The translations under genes and the position numbers were made by a program. A model generated the notes under the pieces. It did no database searches. It saw only the letters and a program-made list of their open reading frames with translations, and had not been told where the DNA came from. Of a stretch of DNA of 64,000 bases, positions 26,622 to 39,425 are shown one piece after another (the stretch's first letter is position 1; each line of letters opens with the position of its first letter). The DNA comes from Sisyra terminalis (lineage: Eukaryota > Arthropoda > Insecta > Neuroptera > Sisyridae): contig OY292275.1 of the NCBI GenBank assembly GCA_958496175.1, positions 39,633,701-39,697,700 on the forward strand. Reading direction: 5' to 3'.

Positions 26622-28240
26622 TCGTTCCGTTTAGCAGCTGCTACTTGAAAAAAAAACTTTTTGGGTTTGTATAATATGAAACATAATTGCTCAATTTGAA
26701 AATTCTTTCGATTTTTTTCAATTACCTAAATATGTATGTAATAGAGTATTGAAAGTGAAAGCTTATTTTCGTGTTTTTTTTTAAATGGCAATTTTCTTAA
26801 TGGAATACTGTGACTGCTTCCAGTGGAACTAATCGTTGGGAAAATATCAATGCTTCTCTTTATCGTCTCATTTTGTATGTGGATAATTTAAAATATGTAC
26901 ATTTATAGATAAGTAACAGTTGAGAAATTGACTCCTACATAAATGTACTGAAAGATATGGAAACAAGTTTAATGAGTGAATAGTGACTGATAACATTTAC
27001 ATCACTAATAAATGTTAAGAAGCTTCTTTACTAAATATTTCACTAAACATCATTATTTTTCCTCAAAATTTATATATGTAAAAAAAAACTTTCAAAATCT
27101 TAACCAATGGTGAAAAATGCTTTAAAGCTTTATTTGCATATTTCTTTAAATCTTCCATAAATTCGAATGCCAGATCGTTTGTGTATTAAAGTGAAATTCA
27201 AAAAAAATAAACTTAAAAGAATGGAGATTATCATGAACATCTTGAATATCTACAAACACTGACTATTTTATCGGCTATAAACATCTATGAGAGATCTTGT
27301 GTGTTTTATAAGAAAGAAATAAATGCGGGTAGACGAAGTGGCACCGGATTCACGTAGAGAAAGCAATGCCACTCGTCAGAGTTTCAAACGTGTTCTTTCT
27401 GTACACAGATTTACGCAATTATTGCAGTAAAACAAATAAGGAAAAAACAACAAATATTCTTTATACATTTTAGCGTTGAATTTAATTATAAATTAATAAA
27501 CATTTTTTATAGAAACTGATAAATAAACATTACGAATGATGACAGTATACATCTGAATCTGAAGGATTCATTTCGATAAAGCATATATTATTAAATTTAC
27601 ATGTTTATCATTAAATGTCTTCATATACTTCTTTTTTGTTTACTACTTCATTTCTACGATTTTAAATATGATTAATCAATTTTCACTTCAGTTATTTCTC
27701 ATTTTCGTTTTGATATTTTTCTTTTATGTTTATCATTAATTCGGTATTACGTAATTTAAAATCAGATTCCTATTTTCATATATGTAAATTAACAGACCTT
27801 TTAATTTAAAAAGAAATACATATATTTTGCTTAAAAGTTTTCATTTATTAACATTTTCTTGGAGAAAACTATTGGAAATCAATGCTATTGAGTAAAAAAA
27901 ACAGACAAATGTAATTTATTATTCATTGTGATAAAATATTTACTACCTTACAATGTTAAACAACAATAAAATACTTGGTTTAGTAGTAGGTCTTGCATGA
28001 ATTATTCAATTTATAGCCTATTTTTTTAAATAAATGTACTTCCAGAATTGAATACAGAATCAAATATCTATCTTTTTTAGATGAAAGTTTAAAAATATGA
28101 AGTATTAATTTAAAATAAATCCCTATTTTCTGAAATTTTTGAATATGGTGCTATGAAATAGCAAGTTTATTCAAGGATAATATTGCATTAGTTTTGGTTT
28201 TGAATCGTTAGAGGAATCTTATATATAATATTATTTATTT
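25893..28240. other. AT-rich stretch with one microsatellite and one unexplained GC-richer block
   Basis: Apart from the TA microsatellite at 26579-26617, the only compositional break is 27320-27425. There a 35-codon frame (27323-27430, MRVDEVAPDSRRES...) occurs in balanced-codon sequence. I do not recognise it; it could be an exon fragment or the end of a transposon. Confidence 0.5.
26579..26617. repeat. (TA)n microsatellite
   Basis: Thirty-nine uninterrupted bases of alternating T and A, flanked by CA on the left and CCG on the right. The length probably varies between individuals. Confidence 0.97.
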
Positions 28241-28350
28241 GATGCCCAATGTTTTTACACAATAATTAGACATATACTCTTTATACATTTTATCCTAAGA
28301 CATATACTTGTAATTGGAATTATCTAATTGTAATTCGTGGTTGTTCATTA
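28241..28350 (+). repeat. Direct repeat D1, left copy
   Basis: These 110 bp align with 28959-29070 in the same orientation: both contain CCAATGTTTTTACACAA near the start and ACTTGTAATTGGAATTA(T/C)CTAATTGTAATT near the end. Several substitutions separate them, so the duplication is old. The interval between the copies contains a segment that recurs at 39262-39425, so this could be a small composite element with terminal direct repeats. Confidence 0.75.
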
Positions 28351-28497
28351 CTATTTATTCGGTCCATGCGCGATGGAAATGACATCTGACGGCTGCACTA
28401 AATTATGCTAAATTATCCCTTAAATGAATTTGTTACCGAACTTTTGAAAAATGGGGGCTCAAGTCTCTTTTAGCATAGTTAAATTTGTTAACGTTGC

Positions 28498-28680
28498 AGT
28501 TTTTACTTTGTTTTTAATTTAATTCGCGAATAAATCAACTCATAATGAAAATGTAGCCACAAAAGTGAAAATTTCACTGTATTAGAATTGAATTAATATA
28601 AAAATTGCGAATAGGTTAAAATACAAAGTAGGAAATACAACGTTGCCAGATTTGACTGTGCTAAAAGAAGCTTGAGCTAA
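28498..28680 (+). repeat. Dispersed repeat family R2, copy 1
   Basis: Aligns collinearly with 39262-39425. Shared blocks are TTTACTTTGTTTTTAAT, CGAATAAATC, CATAATG(A/G)AAAT, GAATTGAA(T)TTA..., GCGAATAG and GAAA(A)TGCAACGTTG(C/T)CAG or close variants. It lies between the D1 direct repeats. No coding capacity. Confidence 0.65.
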
Positions 28681-28958
28681 AAGAGGAAATTTGGATAAAA
28701 CAGGAAAAAGTGTTGGTGAACCAGTGAATCCTATGTTTATTCCAACATATATTGATTAGTAATATATATACATTTTCGCAATTAACAACACAACAATTAT
28801 TATGAACGTTCTTTATATTTAATTTTGACATTTTTATTTTATTAGCAATACATTTTATTAGAATTTTTAACCACTATAAGCGCTGTGATCGATTCAGTTA
28901 TCCTTACTATGACTTCGCTTCCGACGAATACGTAATGTTTAGGTATATTATTTTTTTG

Positions 28959-29070
28959 GGTGTCCAATGTTTTTACACAAAAATTGAGGCATATATTCTT
29001 CATATATTTTTATTCCAAAACACATACTTGTAATTGGAATTACCTAATTGTAATTAGTGGTTGTGCACTA
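28959..29070 (+). repeat. Direct repeat D1, right copy
   Basis: Partner of 28241-28350. It ends about 80 bp before MITE copy B, with no obvious relation to that element's ends. The TAAT-rich block inside the repeat resembles homeodomain half-sites but is equally expected from AT-rich repeat DNA. Confidence 0.75.
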
Positions 29071-29148
29071 ATTTATAGGTTGCTTTGCAATCTTTAAACC
29101 AAAAAAAAAAAATTTAACATTGTCGAGGGTAATAAATCAAAAGATATG

Positions 29149-29931
29149 TAGGGGAGACTGGGTATAAAAGTAACGGCGGGTCGAAAGTAACCAATGCTTT
29201 CTAGGTTTATTCAATGGGCGAACATCGTTTTGCTGCCATCAGGTGATAGCCTAGAGTACCCCCCTCAATCACATTAAGTCGACACGTGCGCAGTGCGTTG
29301 TTAGATTATGTAATAGGACGTAATGTGTTTTAAGGTTATATTACATGTTTTATTAAAAATGAGAATGGGTAAAAAAGTAACATAGCCTCCTAGGATACAA
29401 AAGTAATATGTTACTTTTGTCCTCGTAATGATTTTATTACTAACATCATATTTTTATGGATATCTACTTCAATAGAATGGTTTTCGATACATTTCCGTGT
29501 CGGTAGTTCTTCATGCAGTAGTTCTTATGCGTTGTCGCGGCATTATATTGATTCATTTCCTTAAAATATATATTTTTTAAGTATTTAAAATGCTAAATTT
29601 GGTTTCTATCATTAATATAAAGTCTTTAACTAAGGTATTTGTTGATTTAACTTGTACTATGTTTTCATTAGCAACCCTTAGCAGTATTGTTACTTTCGAC
29701 CCACAACGTGTTACTTTCGTCCCGCCTACGTGGTCGAAAGTAACAACTGACAATTTTTTTTACTTTATGTTATTCGTACAAAACACACCATAATGTAATA
29801 AATCAAGTTACTATTGTGAAGAACATAAACTAAATTTATATGTGGTTATATTCATTTAATGGCAATAATAACACCCAGCCAGAAATCAAGGTAAAAGTAC
29901 AAATTGTTACTTTTGTACCCGGTCTCCCCTA
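29149..29931 (-). mobile_element. Non-autonomous DNA transposon (MITE-like), copy B, internally deleted and inverted
   Basis: This 783-bp copy is the reverse complement of the 934-1844 element along its whole length, with the same terminal repeats (GGGGAGACTGGGTATAAAAG at its left end, CTTTTGTACCCGGTCTCCCC... at its right end). It lacks the segment corresponding to 1509-1659 of copy A. The breakpoints fall on two TTAAAAC words in copy A (1509-1515 and 1660-1666), of which copy B keeps one. The 67-codon open frame at 29590-29793 lies wholly inside this element and has no counterpart intact in copy A, so it is not a gene. Confidence 0.85.
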
Positions 29932-30655
29932 CCTAATTTCAGATGATTACAATTGAAATCAATGGATTAATGATACCTTTGAATATACTTTATAGTCAAT
30001 TTTATCAAGTGTGAGGTTGTTAAACATGAAGGATATTTTGAAGTTAAAACTTTAACCTTCTATAACCCCATATTAGAAAAAAAAATGATTGATTGCTTAC
30101 TTTTACTTACTATTATAATGTGCATGTCGGAAATGAATGAACATAGTAATTTTCTACGATATACTAACTTTTATGAATGGAATATGTCCAAATAAAATCA
30201 ATAAATGCGAAGGGCAGTTTTTACTTCACAAAAATTTTAAATGCCATTATTTCTTATACTGGTATTTTTATAAGTTTATTGTTTAGCATGTTATATATTG
30301 TTATTATCTTTATTGTAGAAACATTATTTCATAAATGTAAGAAGAGATTGATTTATGTATTTTATATTTACTTTTAATAAATTAACAAAGAACTTAGTTC
30401 AGAGAGAAGAACTATTATAGCAATTATTTATTAATTATTACTATCAATTATTTATTTACTACAATTATTTCATTAGCGAGAAGCTTTTCATTTAATTGAT
30501 GAAATGTTTTATTGTTTCATGAATATTGAGCTTAATATACTTTACCTTGGAGTTTCAATGGGCATAAGATGTTTTTATACGGGAGTATTAACCAAAACAT
30601 TTTCAAATAGAGGGCTAAATTTAAAAAAAAAAATATAAGAAAAATATGTGAGACT
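29932..30655. other. AT-rich spacer
   Basis: Lies between MITE copy B and the LINE fragment. The 66-codon plus-strand frame at 30177-30377 is Phe/Ile-rich without a motif. I see nothing else in it. Confidence 0.5.
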
Positions 30656-30659
30656 AAGG

Positions 30660-31330
30660 TTTGCCACAGATCAACTCTAAAGTATTATGGGAGTGCCACC
30701 GTGTCCTTACTGATCTGACCGCCAAAAATCTAGTAACATTGAGTTGAGTTTGAGGGTATATTGGGGAACGAAAAGGTAGATGTTCTTATTCTTCGAGGAG
30801 TGGTGACACCATTCGTTGGTCCAGAACCGGTGTTTGGAATCAAAAAATTGGTGGTAAGAAAATCATCAAAAAGTGGTTTTACACTTATCATTGTTCCTTA
30901 CTTTACAAGAAATAACACTAAGAGGCAGAAACACACCAAAAGAAGATGAGAATTCCTTTTCAAAATCTAACTGCTGAAATGCTAAATTTAAGTAAATTTC
31001 AATCCAGACTGGTGACAGAATTCATAACCGGTCTTTGTAGACTACGAAAGCATCTTCATAATATTGGACTATTGTTTGACCCTCTAATATGTAGATTCTG
31101 TAAGAGTATAAAACTACTTCTTATAGTCTATTGAATACAACATTATATCTGTATGGGGATTAAAAGTATTGAGGGTCTCTGAACCTATACTGATCTAGTC
31201 AAACACCATCTTGTTCGTTGGTTATTGAAATATACTCTGCTTTTAACTTATAATAGAAGAAATAGGGATCTAGGAAACACAATAAATCTAAAGCTGTAGT
31301 GTTGAAGCTCTCCAAACCTTGTACTAGTGA
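30660..31330 (+). pseudogene. Decayed LINE fragment: RNase H domain, C-terminal zinc-knuckle region and 3' end
   Basis: Three plus-strand frames joined by frameshifts give the end of a non-LTR retrotransposon ORF2. WECHRVLTDL at about 30691-30720 leads to GNEKVDVL and VTPFVGPEPVFGI at 30764-30842, the signature end of the RNase H domain (GNEKADELAR...FIGPEP in relatives). Next come LSKFQSRLVTEFITGLCRLR and KHLHNIGLLFDPLICRFCK at 30973-31100, the conserved C-terminal block with the first CxxC of the usual C-C-H-C knuckle; the downstream His and Cys are lost. The following GAAACACAATAAATCTAAAG stretch near 31274 looks like the 3' UTR start. The 5' part of the element is absent, as in typical 5'-truncated insertions. 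The family resembles Jockey-like LINEs, distinct from the one at 1-900. Confidence 0.85.
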
Positions 31331-34300
31331 ACCGTAGGGAAACAAAGCAGAAATCATTTTTATGTTCTTATTAAGGTATCACCAATTATATAATTACTAT
31401 ACTTTAGACAGTTATCTAAGCAAATGATAATATCATTAAAATAGCTATATTTTTTTACATTTAAGATCTGAAATGGCCTTTGGGTTTGATTACATCCAGT
31501 AATATGAAAGAAAATTTTCCCGCCCTGAATTAAAAATTTCCGTCCATTAGCACCTCTATGGCAAATAAGCGATGAGAATAATTACTGAACCATCTTTATC
31601 TTACTTTGTTTTCAAAACTGAGTAATTTTGAATAAGGTTGTGTCATTAAATTTTAAATATGTTTATTGGACTTTTTTTTCCAAATGTCTCTTAAAGCTTT
31701 CATTAATATTGAAATAAAAAAAATGCTGATTAATATGTGTAAGGCCTAAATATATTTTATTTTTAACGAACTAATATTTGCACACTCTTTTAAAGTCCAC
31801 GGATTTTTTTTTACCAAAAAAAAAAGTATAGAATTGATGTTCACAAAAGAAACAAATTAAAGGATGTTGGGGTATTCAGGTGTTAGAAGATGTATACGAT
31901 ACATATAACGCATGGTCATGGCACCGTTAAAATAAGATTGCATAGTTTTAATATTTTAATGTTAAAAAAATAATAAAATATGAAACGAAGAGACATTTGT
32001 TTTTGACGATATTTTCAAAACTATACTATTAGTTTTCAATGAAAAAGTTAAGAAAAAAACATAAGAAATACAATTCATAAGATTTAAAAGTCGTTTACAT
32101 AATATAATGAGTTCATAAAGTGCATTTGTTAAGAAAAGATGCTTTTTGAAACTAAAAAAACAGTAAAGGCTATTAGTTGAAGATACGATAAAATATAAAA
32201 GATGTTTTTATCACACGCTTAAGTATTCCATAATAGTAACAAAACAGGATTTCAATATCTAGAATTTCATGGACCTGAGACGTTTTTAATAAACTTTTTT
32301 CATGTTAATTTAAAGAAAAAAAAAGAAACAACTAAGTTACAATAGAAGAAAAAAATATTAATTTCATAATAAGTAAAACATGTTTTACTTGAAAATCACT
32401 TAAAAAAGTTTTATGTAATTTAATATGAAACAATAATCTTTATACAATAAAGTAAAAAAAATACATATATAAAAAAGAAGATAAATAATAGAGCACTAAA
32501 CATATGCTTGTCATTGTTAGCCTTCGATAAATCAATAGTAGTTAACATATTCTTAGATTAAAATCTATATAACGAAGAAACCAAGCCTAAATAACAGATA
32601 TAGTTATAACTTACTCTATTTTAAAAACTATTCGTTGAAAAAGAACAGTTTTAAATTCATCTCAGAATCACGATGTTTGAATGAGTTGGTATCAAATAAG
32701 TTTTAATTAAATCGTTATGATATTGTATTATAGATCTTAGAACAGTTATCTTAAGGTAAGTTAGAAGAAGAAAATAGTTGTTCAGCAAGCAACCTCGTCA
32801 ACTGTCCTTGCGTATTAAATATTATTTATTATTGTGCTCTTAACGCTAATAAATTGAAAAGAGTATAAAGAAAAAAAATGATCTATATGACATTTATCTT
32901 TATAACAAAATCAAATATAAATTATAATTAATGAGGCTTGCACAAAACAATCGATTCGATAATAAATCATAAGTGAAAGATTGATTGTACAATAGTTTCT
33001 TCTTAAGATAAGGAAATATTGATTTCATAAATGTAAATATAAATTTAAATGTATTTATTCCATAACTCAATCAATTTACGATTGAAAAGAAGCCAATGCT
33101 CTTCTTTAGTTTAGACACGGTAAAGTAAAATAATATATTTGAAGTTATTAACAATACACTTATGCCGAGCAGATATTTTTAATATACATAATTTATATAA
33201 TTGAATGAAGTCGCAGATATAAGGAAGTAGTGAATGAGACATTTATTACTGTATCGCTATGTTTCGGTGATAAGTGATAACTTTTGCTTTTATAGAATCA
33301 ATGATAATTTGTTGAAATTGCTAAATCTGAATCGTTTTTAACTATGCTAAAATAGTGTCAACTTTAGCTATGATTAGCAAACGCTTGATAAAATCGAAAT
33401 TATATAGTACTATGTAATGATCGCTATACTACATCTTGGTACCTACAATCTCCTTCAATTATAAAAATCATATTGTTAGGTTTTTTACTTTTATTTATAT
33501 TTGACGTGTTCGTTTGAATTTTTGTTTCAGAACTTATAAAAATTACAAATTTATATTTTTATACAAACATTTTATTGTTATTTATCGTTTAATTACCTAA
33601 TTCATCAACTATAACTGATTTATCACTGGATGATTAGCTGTTTATAATTGTTTGCCCTTCACTTGCGCTCAGCCTCTTTTATATTGGTTCAGACATGCTC
33701 CAGAATGTTTGAACTTCCAAATTGATCCATTTCTGGTACTTTCAATCGTAATTTTTACTCCCTATCCTTTTTTAAACCAAAAATTCTCTAAGAAACCTCT
33801 AGAACATCCTTCATCTCATTGTGCTTGACCGCTCCTTCTTTTTTTATAGTTCGGTGAGTACACAGCAGAATGCTAGATACAAGGAATATGTTCACACAAT
33901 ATGCACACTCATCTTTAAATCTTAAACATGTAACCACATTAAACAGTCGACTCGCGGCATTTTGAAACTCGAGGAACCGAAGTGAAAGTTAAAAATACAT
34001 ACCCTAATAAGAGATCCAATATCCAATAGGAGAGTAAGAAAAATGAAAATACATAAGAGCTTTATTAATTCGTATGTAATTCATCCAAAGAAACGACTTG
34101 AAAAAATAGCCCCCTTTAAGTTATACAGTTTTAACGAGGAAGATGTCATAGCTATTTTTTAAATTATAGAAAAAACTAAATTACGTACGTCTTTTCGAAT
34201 ATGGCACTTATTCGAAGATTATCCTAACAAATAAACATTACTTCGTATAGATATTAGTACAGTCCAGCATTTCCCAAATTTTTGACATCTTTGTATCCCT

Positions 34301-36205
34301 TATATAACTCCCGAAGCATTGAGTGTTCTTCATCAAAAAGGAAAAGAAAATTTTTTTTTGCACCACGGTTGTCTTGACTATTAGTTGTACCAGAAGCAGT
34401 CTAAATGCAGTGCAATCCATACTACCATCATACCCTTGGGGATACACATATCAAACTTTGGAAAATACTGGCTTAAATTATAGATAATTATAACGAGTAT
34501 GTCTTTTAATTCAAATTTTAAGAAATTAAAGAAAAAAAAGTATAGTTGATAACTTATTTTTTTATAAGTAATGGTAAAGTAAATATTAAATTTTTAGGTA
34601 ATAGCAAATGTATGTCATCATTACTTTCATTTATTTAATCAAAGCACTACAGAAAGATAAAATATAGAGTTTTAATATAATAACCTAATCAATTTTCGAT
34701 TTTGTTGAGTCGAGACCTTCAATTTGAAAAAATGGGGCACATGGCTTGTCAAAGATATTGAAACATTCAAGTTTTTGTTACGAAATAAATATTAGGCATT
34801 ATTCTTGGTTTTTCTTGTTTAATGTAGAGATAAACGTTTCGTATAAATAGCCTTCGGTAGATGCACAGAAATTATGAGTAAATCGGTTTTGTATATGTTG
34901 ATACTGTGAATAATTAATTATATGCAAGTTTTAGATAGCTAATATGTAATGAAAAATTCACCGGTCAAGAGTTATGTAAAGTTATGAGTGACAAGTGGAA
35001 AGTGACATTCATATAAATGTTTTCTTTATACTTGCCTCGAATATTTCCACTTGATTTTAATCTCTTAATCTTTTAAAGTGTCAACTTTCTTTTAAAACTA
35101 CAGCTTGATTTTTTTCAATTTTGTGGCCATTTATTATTTAATGTTAAACTATACATGAATATACCTTTCAGAAAGGTATCGCTTGCGTTTTTCTTGCATT
35201 GATTAAACTATAATTAAATCATTTTACCATTATACAACTTTTTCAAACATAATTTACTGAAATAATAAATAGCATAGTTAGTTTGAATTAAGTACCTAAT
35301 CTACTTAAAATGTTTCAAATTTATTTTTCTAGGTCACTAAATATTGCATTAATTTATAATTGTGTATAGACGTGAAAAGAGATTAATAGCAAAGTGATTT
35401 ATTGTAAACAACGTTTTCACTTGAAATTAATAAAATCAATTTTCAAAAGTAAACATTCGAGTGCTACGATTATTTGTTTAAATATTGCTAAAATTAGTGT
35501 GAAACAACGTTAAGTGTTTAAAAAGTACACGACAGTATGTTTATATTTTCATTAAAGAAAAATAAACAAAAATTCGTCTGCAAAATGTAAAAGTTTAAGT
35601 CACTATCGCTAGAATCATTTATGGTTGAAACGATTTATTGCAAGAAAGAAATGGAATATTCGATTTTCTTCGAAGCTCTTATTATATCTTATGGCGAGTT
35701 GCCTTATTCATATTAAATGTACTTTTACGTAGTCATAAAATATTGTGATTTTTATATTAATTTTATGCATGATAATCTAAAATTTTTGATTAAGTGTTTC
35801 GACAGTTAAGAGTTTTCGTCTTTATTTTTAAGTTTAAGCTTGTAAACGTTCAATACCTGCACAGGGATGTGTTATTCTAAAGATAATCGTGCAGTAAATA
35901 GCCGAAGCTCGAAGTGCAAAGAGGTCCTTATTATAAACCAATTTGTTTATTTCTTTACCAAATATTTAGTATTTTAAGGAACATATATAAATGACTACAG
36001 GAATATGTATGTGACTTTCGATAATAAAAGGCCAGATACGCTTTCGTAAATCTGCATATATTGCACGCAAAATATTAACAGTAGAATGGGTAGTAGCTGA
36101 GCATTGATTTTTGTTTACTTTATATAAGCTATTTAAACAATTTTTAGTTTAATAATTGTAAACCCAATATCTAAATTTGTTGATTTTTTAAATGAATTTT
36201 GTTTA
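31331..36205. other. AT-rich non-coding stretch
   Basis: No gene found. The region 33640-33960 is pyrimidine-rich and less AT-biased but has no open frame or repeat partner that I can see. The minus frame at 34238-34447 shows no motif. Confidence 0.5.
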
Positions 36206-36478
36206 GACAATGCATTGAAGTAGTGGAGGAGGTCGACTTCTTCCCGAGCATTTGTTCGCTATATAAAATTCTGCTCGCTATACATTGTTTGTCGTTGTTT
36301 GTTTTCTTATCGTTCTCCACAAATAAAAAAGCCAAAGTAGTATAATTTCATAATCTAGTTTTATTTTAGTAATAATCAGTCGATAATATTATTAGTGTAG
36401 TAATTATTTGAACCAGTATTAACAATTAGCTGCCAGGAAATGTAAATGTGCGGCTCCTTCCACTACTTCAGTGCATTT
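36206..36478. mobile_element. Inverted-repeat element (MITE candidate)
   Basis: AATGCATTGAAGTAGTGGAG at 36209-36228 is mirrored by CTTCCACTACTTCAGTGCATT at 36456-36476 (reverse complement AATGCACTGAAGTAGTGGA, one mismatch). This gives arms of about 20-25 bp around 230 bp of AT-rich sequence. The interior holds a strong TATA-like word (CTATATAAAATTC near 36259) and no coding sequence. Target-site duplication is unclear because the inverted repeat may extend into the flanks, so the superfamily cannot be stated. Confidence 0.55.
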
Positions 36479-39261
36479 TCCGGCTTATCTTCCAGCTCCA
36501 AAGAAATGTTTTTTGTGAGGATGTTTCTTCACTGTAGTATGACAACCTTACTCTTTATTTTAAGTATATAAAAATTGTGTAAAAAACCAGTATTTTTTAA
36601 CAAAGGGTAATTCGATTTAAAATACTAAACTAAAGTTACACCTAGATTCTAGAAATTATTTTGCTAATATTGGAATGTTTTTTTTTTTGATAGAGAAATT
36701 TTCATTGCAGAAAAAAAATCAATTCTGTAAACTTTTAAAAATTTACAGATTTACCTCCTTTTGTATTTTATGATTTTTTAAAAATATAACATTATAGACA
36801 AGGGACACAATTAAATTTGTTTGACAGGACACTTGTTCAACGGTAAGGTTGAAGAAGTTGTTTCATTAAACAAGTATAACGTAGTGCTTCAAGAGGGTTT
36901 TGTCATCTTCAGAGAGCGGATTCACAGTTATTTCAGAAAATACCATAATCACACGTAAAGTTTTCTTAATTTTGCTTAAACAAAATTTACTCGAATTTCG
37001 TTGTGTCAATAGTTGTAGATTTTAACTTTTTATTGTTGAACAATTGTGCTGGTTTTGTTGTGTCACTTTCTTTATTCTTTGTGTAGATTTGCAAAATATC
37101 ATAATCCTAACTCCAGAATTCTTGTCACAGGTGCATTGTGTCGACTTTTTTTATATTTCTAAATGAAGCACGGTCCATATTTTGTAACCACCGGCTTTTA
37201 TATATATATAGATATGTATAGCGTATATGTAGATATAGGAAAAAGATGGTTACACATATAACATCTTCAATGCACAGTATGTGGTCTGACATTCGAGTAC
37301 GGGTCGTTTTGGATCTTTTGTCCTATGCCTACACTTACATTGTCTTTAGTTCTTCTCACCGTTTTTGTTTCAAATTTCTTTGTGGTTTTATCGTGATCTA
37401 CACGCACACGTCAACTGTAAAAAGAGAACAAGTAAATCACACTATAAGTGTGTTGGTTTTTTTTAACTTCTTCAAAAAGCACCAATTTAAACTTGAAAAA
37501 TAAAGTAAATATTCCGTATTCTTCTTTTGATTTAGTTCCATAATCTTTTAACCAAACAAATAATAATTTTTGAAGATACTTTTTGAATTAGATGTAACGA
37601 TTTATTCAATGTCATTCTTTGTTTATTCATTTCAATAATGACCTCCACTTAATGGATCAATCAATTGTAGGTGAGAGTGTAATAATTTTAAAGATCAATT
37701 TTATTCCGGAACAAACTGACAATTTTGGATTCAGGCCAACAGCAATCATGGCCATAATCATAAATATTCATACGTTTTAAACTGTTTATTGTCCGTATAA
37801 ACTTGTCCGTAACTCTTTTTAACTTTCATACTGCATGAATATTTAATTCGACATCGCCAAAGCAAACACAAAAATTGAAACTAACTGAATTAGATAAATA
37901 GGTTATTTTTTATTTTAAGTATTTATTTTAAAGGTAGAATTTTGTAATCAAAATCCACTAAGATTCAATTTAACATACGAAAAAATTAAATTTAAAAACT
38001 ACATGCCTTTAACTTTAATTTAACTTAAATGACTAAACTTTTTAATTATAATAATAACTGTCGATATCATAGATAAGATTCAAAATTTGCTCTTTTAAAT
38101 TGATATGATATAAGAAAATAGCCACTAAGGTACATTTACTAAATTCTCATTTTACACTAATTTTTATTTAACACCAGTTAAAAAGAAAAAAAAATCAACT
38201 TTAAATACAACTCTTTGAAAATGTATCTATCGTGTAAAAAGAGAATTGGGTGTATAGTATATTATGACTTCCATGCTTTTTGGAAAATTTGATCTATAAA
38301 TTTGATCAAAACCGAATTAAAAAATTTAATATTTCAGCCAATGAATAAATTTTTATATGAATTGGTAAAACGGCATTAGTTTAAGTTAGACAATAAGCTG
38401 CTTGAATAGCTATGTAACTTCATTACTTTAAAGGTAAAAGTTTACATTTTTAGATGATAAAAAATGTAGGTATTACCTATCTTTTTGGTGTTCTAATTTG
38501 GATAAATGGAAGAATTTCAGGAAACTAACAGGAAACATACCTTAAATAAAACTAATTATACGCAAATTCTATTCTTTTAAACATATTTGCAAACTTATTT
38601 GAGCATATTGTGTCCAAACCATCGAAATTATTATTTAAAAGAATGTATCTACTTAGTATTTATAGTACTTATTTGAAAAGGCCAGATTTTACATTACTGT
38701 TCTTTTTGATTCGTTCATACATGAGTACCTATTAATATTCCAACATTTTGGAATAACTATTAGATTTTTTACAAATCACGACAGATATTTAGAAAGATAG
38801 TGACTGCGTATTTCTAGCTATTCCCAATCATTTTCCTGATTTTTTTTTTTAATAACATATGGTAATAACATGAGTTTAAGTATACGTAATTGTATACAAT
38901 TCATTAAAACATTATAAAAAATATAAGTATCGATTATTTTTAGTTCGCTAGGGTTGAAAGAGCCAGAATCAATCAATATATGATTACTCGTAAACACTTA
39001 TCATATTGTTATTTTGTTTTACAATAGTTTTTATAATTTTTAGTGCTATTTCCTTATTAATTTCAAAAATACCAAAACGTACAACAAAAATGATTAAAAT
39101 CATCACATTCTAAGTAATGGCATGATTGTTAACCTACCGGAAAAGTTTTTCCGGTTTCAATATTACTTCGTTTTCAATTTTACCTCTTTAAATATATTGG
39201 TAGAAGTACTGTTACATTATTTTTATAGTTTGTTTGACTCATTACCCCTTTGGTCGGGTAA
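36479..39261. other. AT-rich non-coding stretch
   Basis: Contains a short degenerate TA run with TAGATATG words at 37199-37235. The 85-codon plus frame at 37246-37503 has somewhat better composition at its start but no recognisable domain, and it fades into AT-rich sequence. Nothing else can be supported. Confidence 0.5.
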
Positions 39262-39425
39262 AATTTACTTTGTTTTTAATATATTTCACGAATAAATCGG
39301 CCCATAATGGAAATTTAGACACAAAAAAATATATTATGTCATATGAGAGTTGAATTTAAAAAATTTCGCAAATAGAAAAAAGGTAGTAGAAAATGCAACG
39401 TTGTCAGAGAGACATGAGCTTTTTG
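39262..39425 (+). repeat. Dispersed repeat family R2, copy 2
   Basis: Same orientation as copy 1. The right-hand landmark AATGCAACGTTGTCAGAG corresponds to AATACAACGTTGCCAGAT at about 28634. The flanking D1 repeats are not seen here, so R2 can occur without them or they have been lost. Confidence 0.65.

Noticed and set aside
28290..28340. Cluster of TAAT/ATTA words as a homeodomain-bound enhancer
   Set aside because: The block is part of direct repeat D1, and such words are frequent by chance at this base composition.
29590..29793. 67-codon plus-strand open frame
   Set aside because: Lies inside MITE copy B and is disrupted in copy A.
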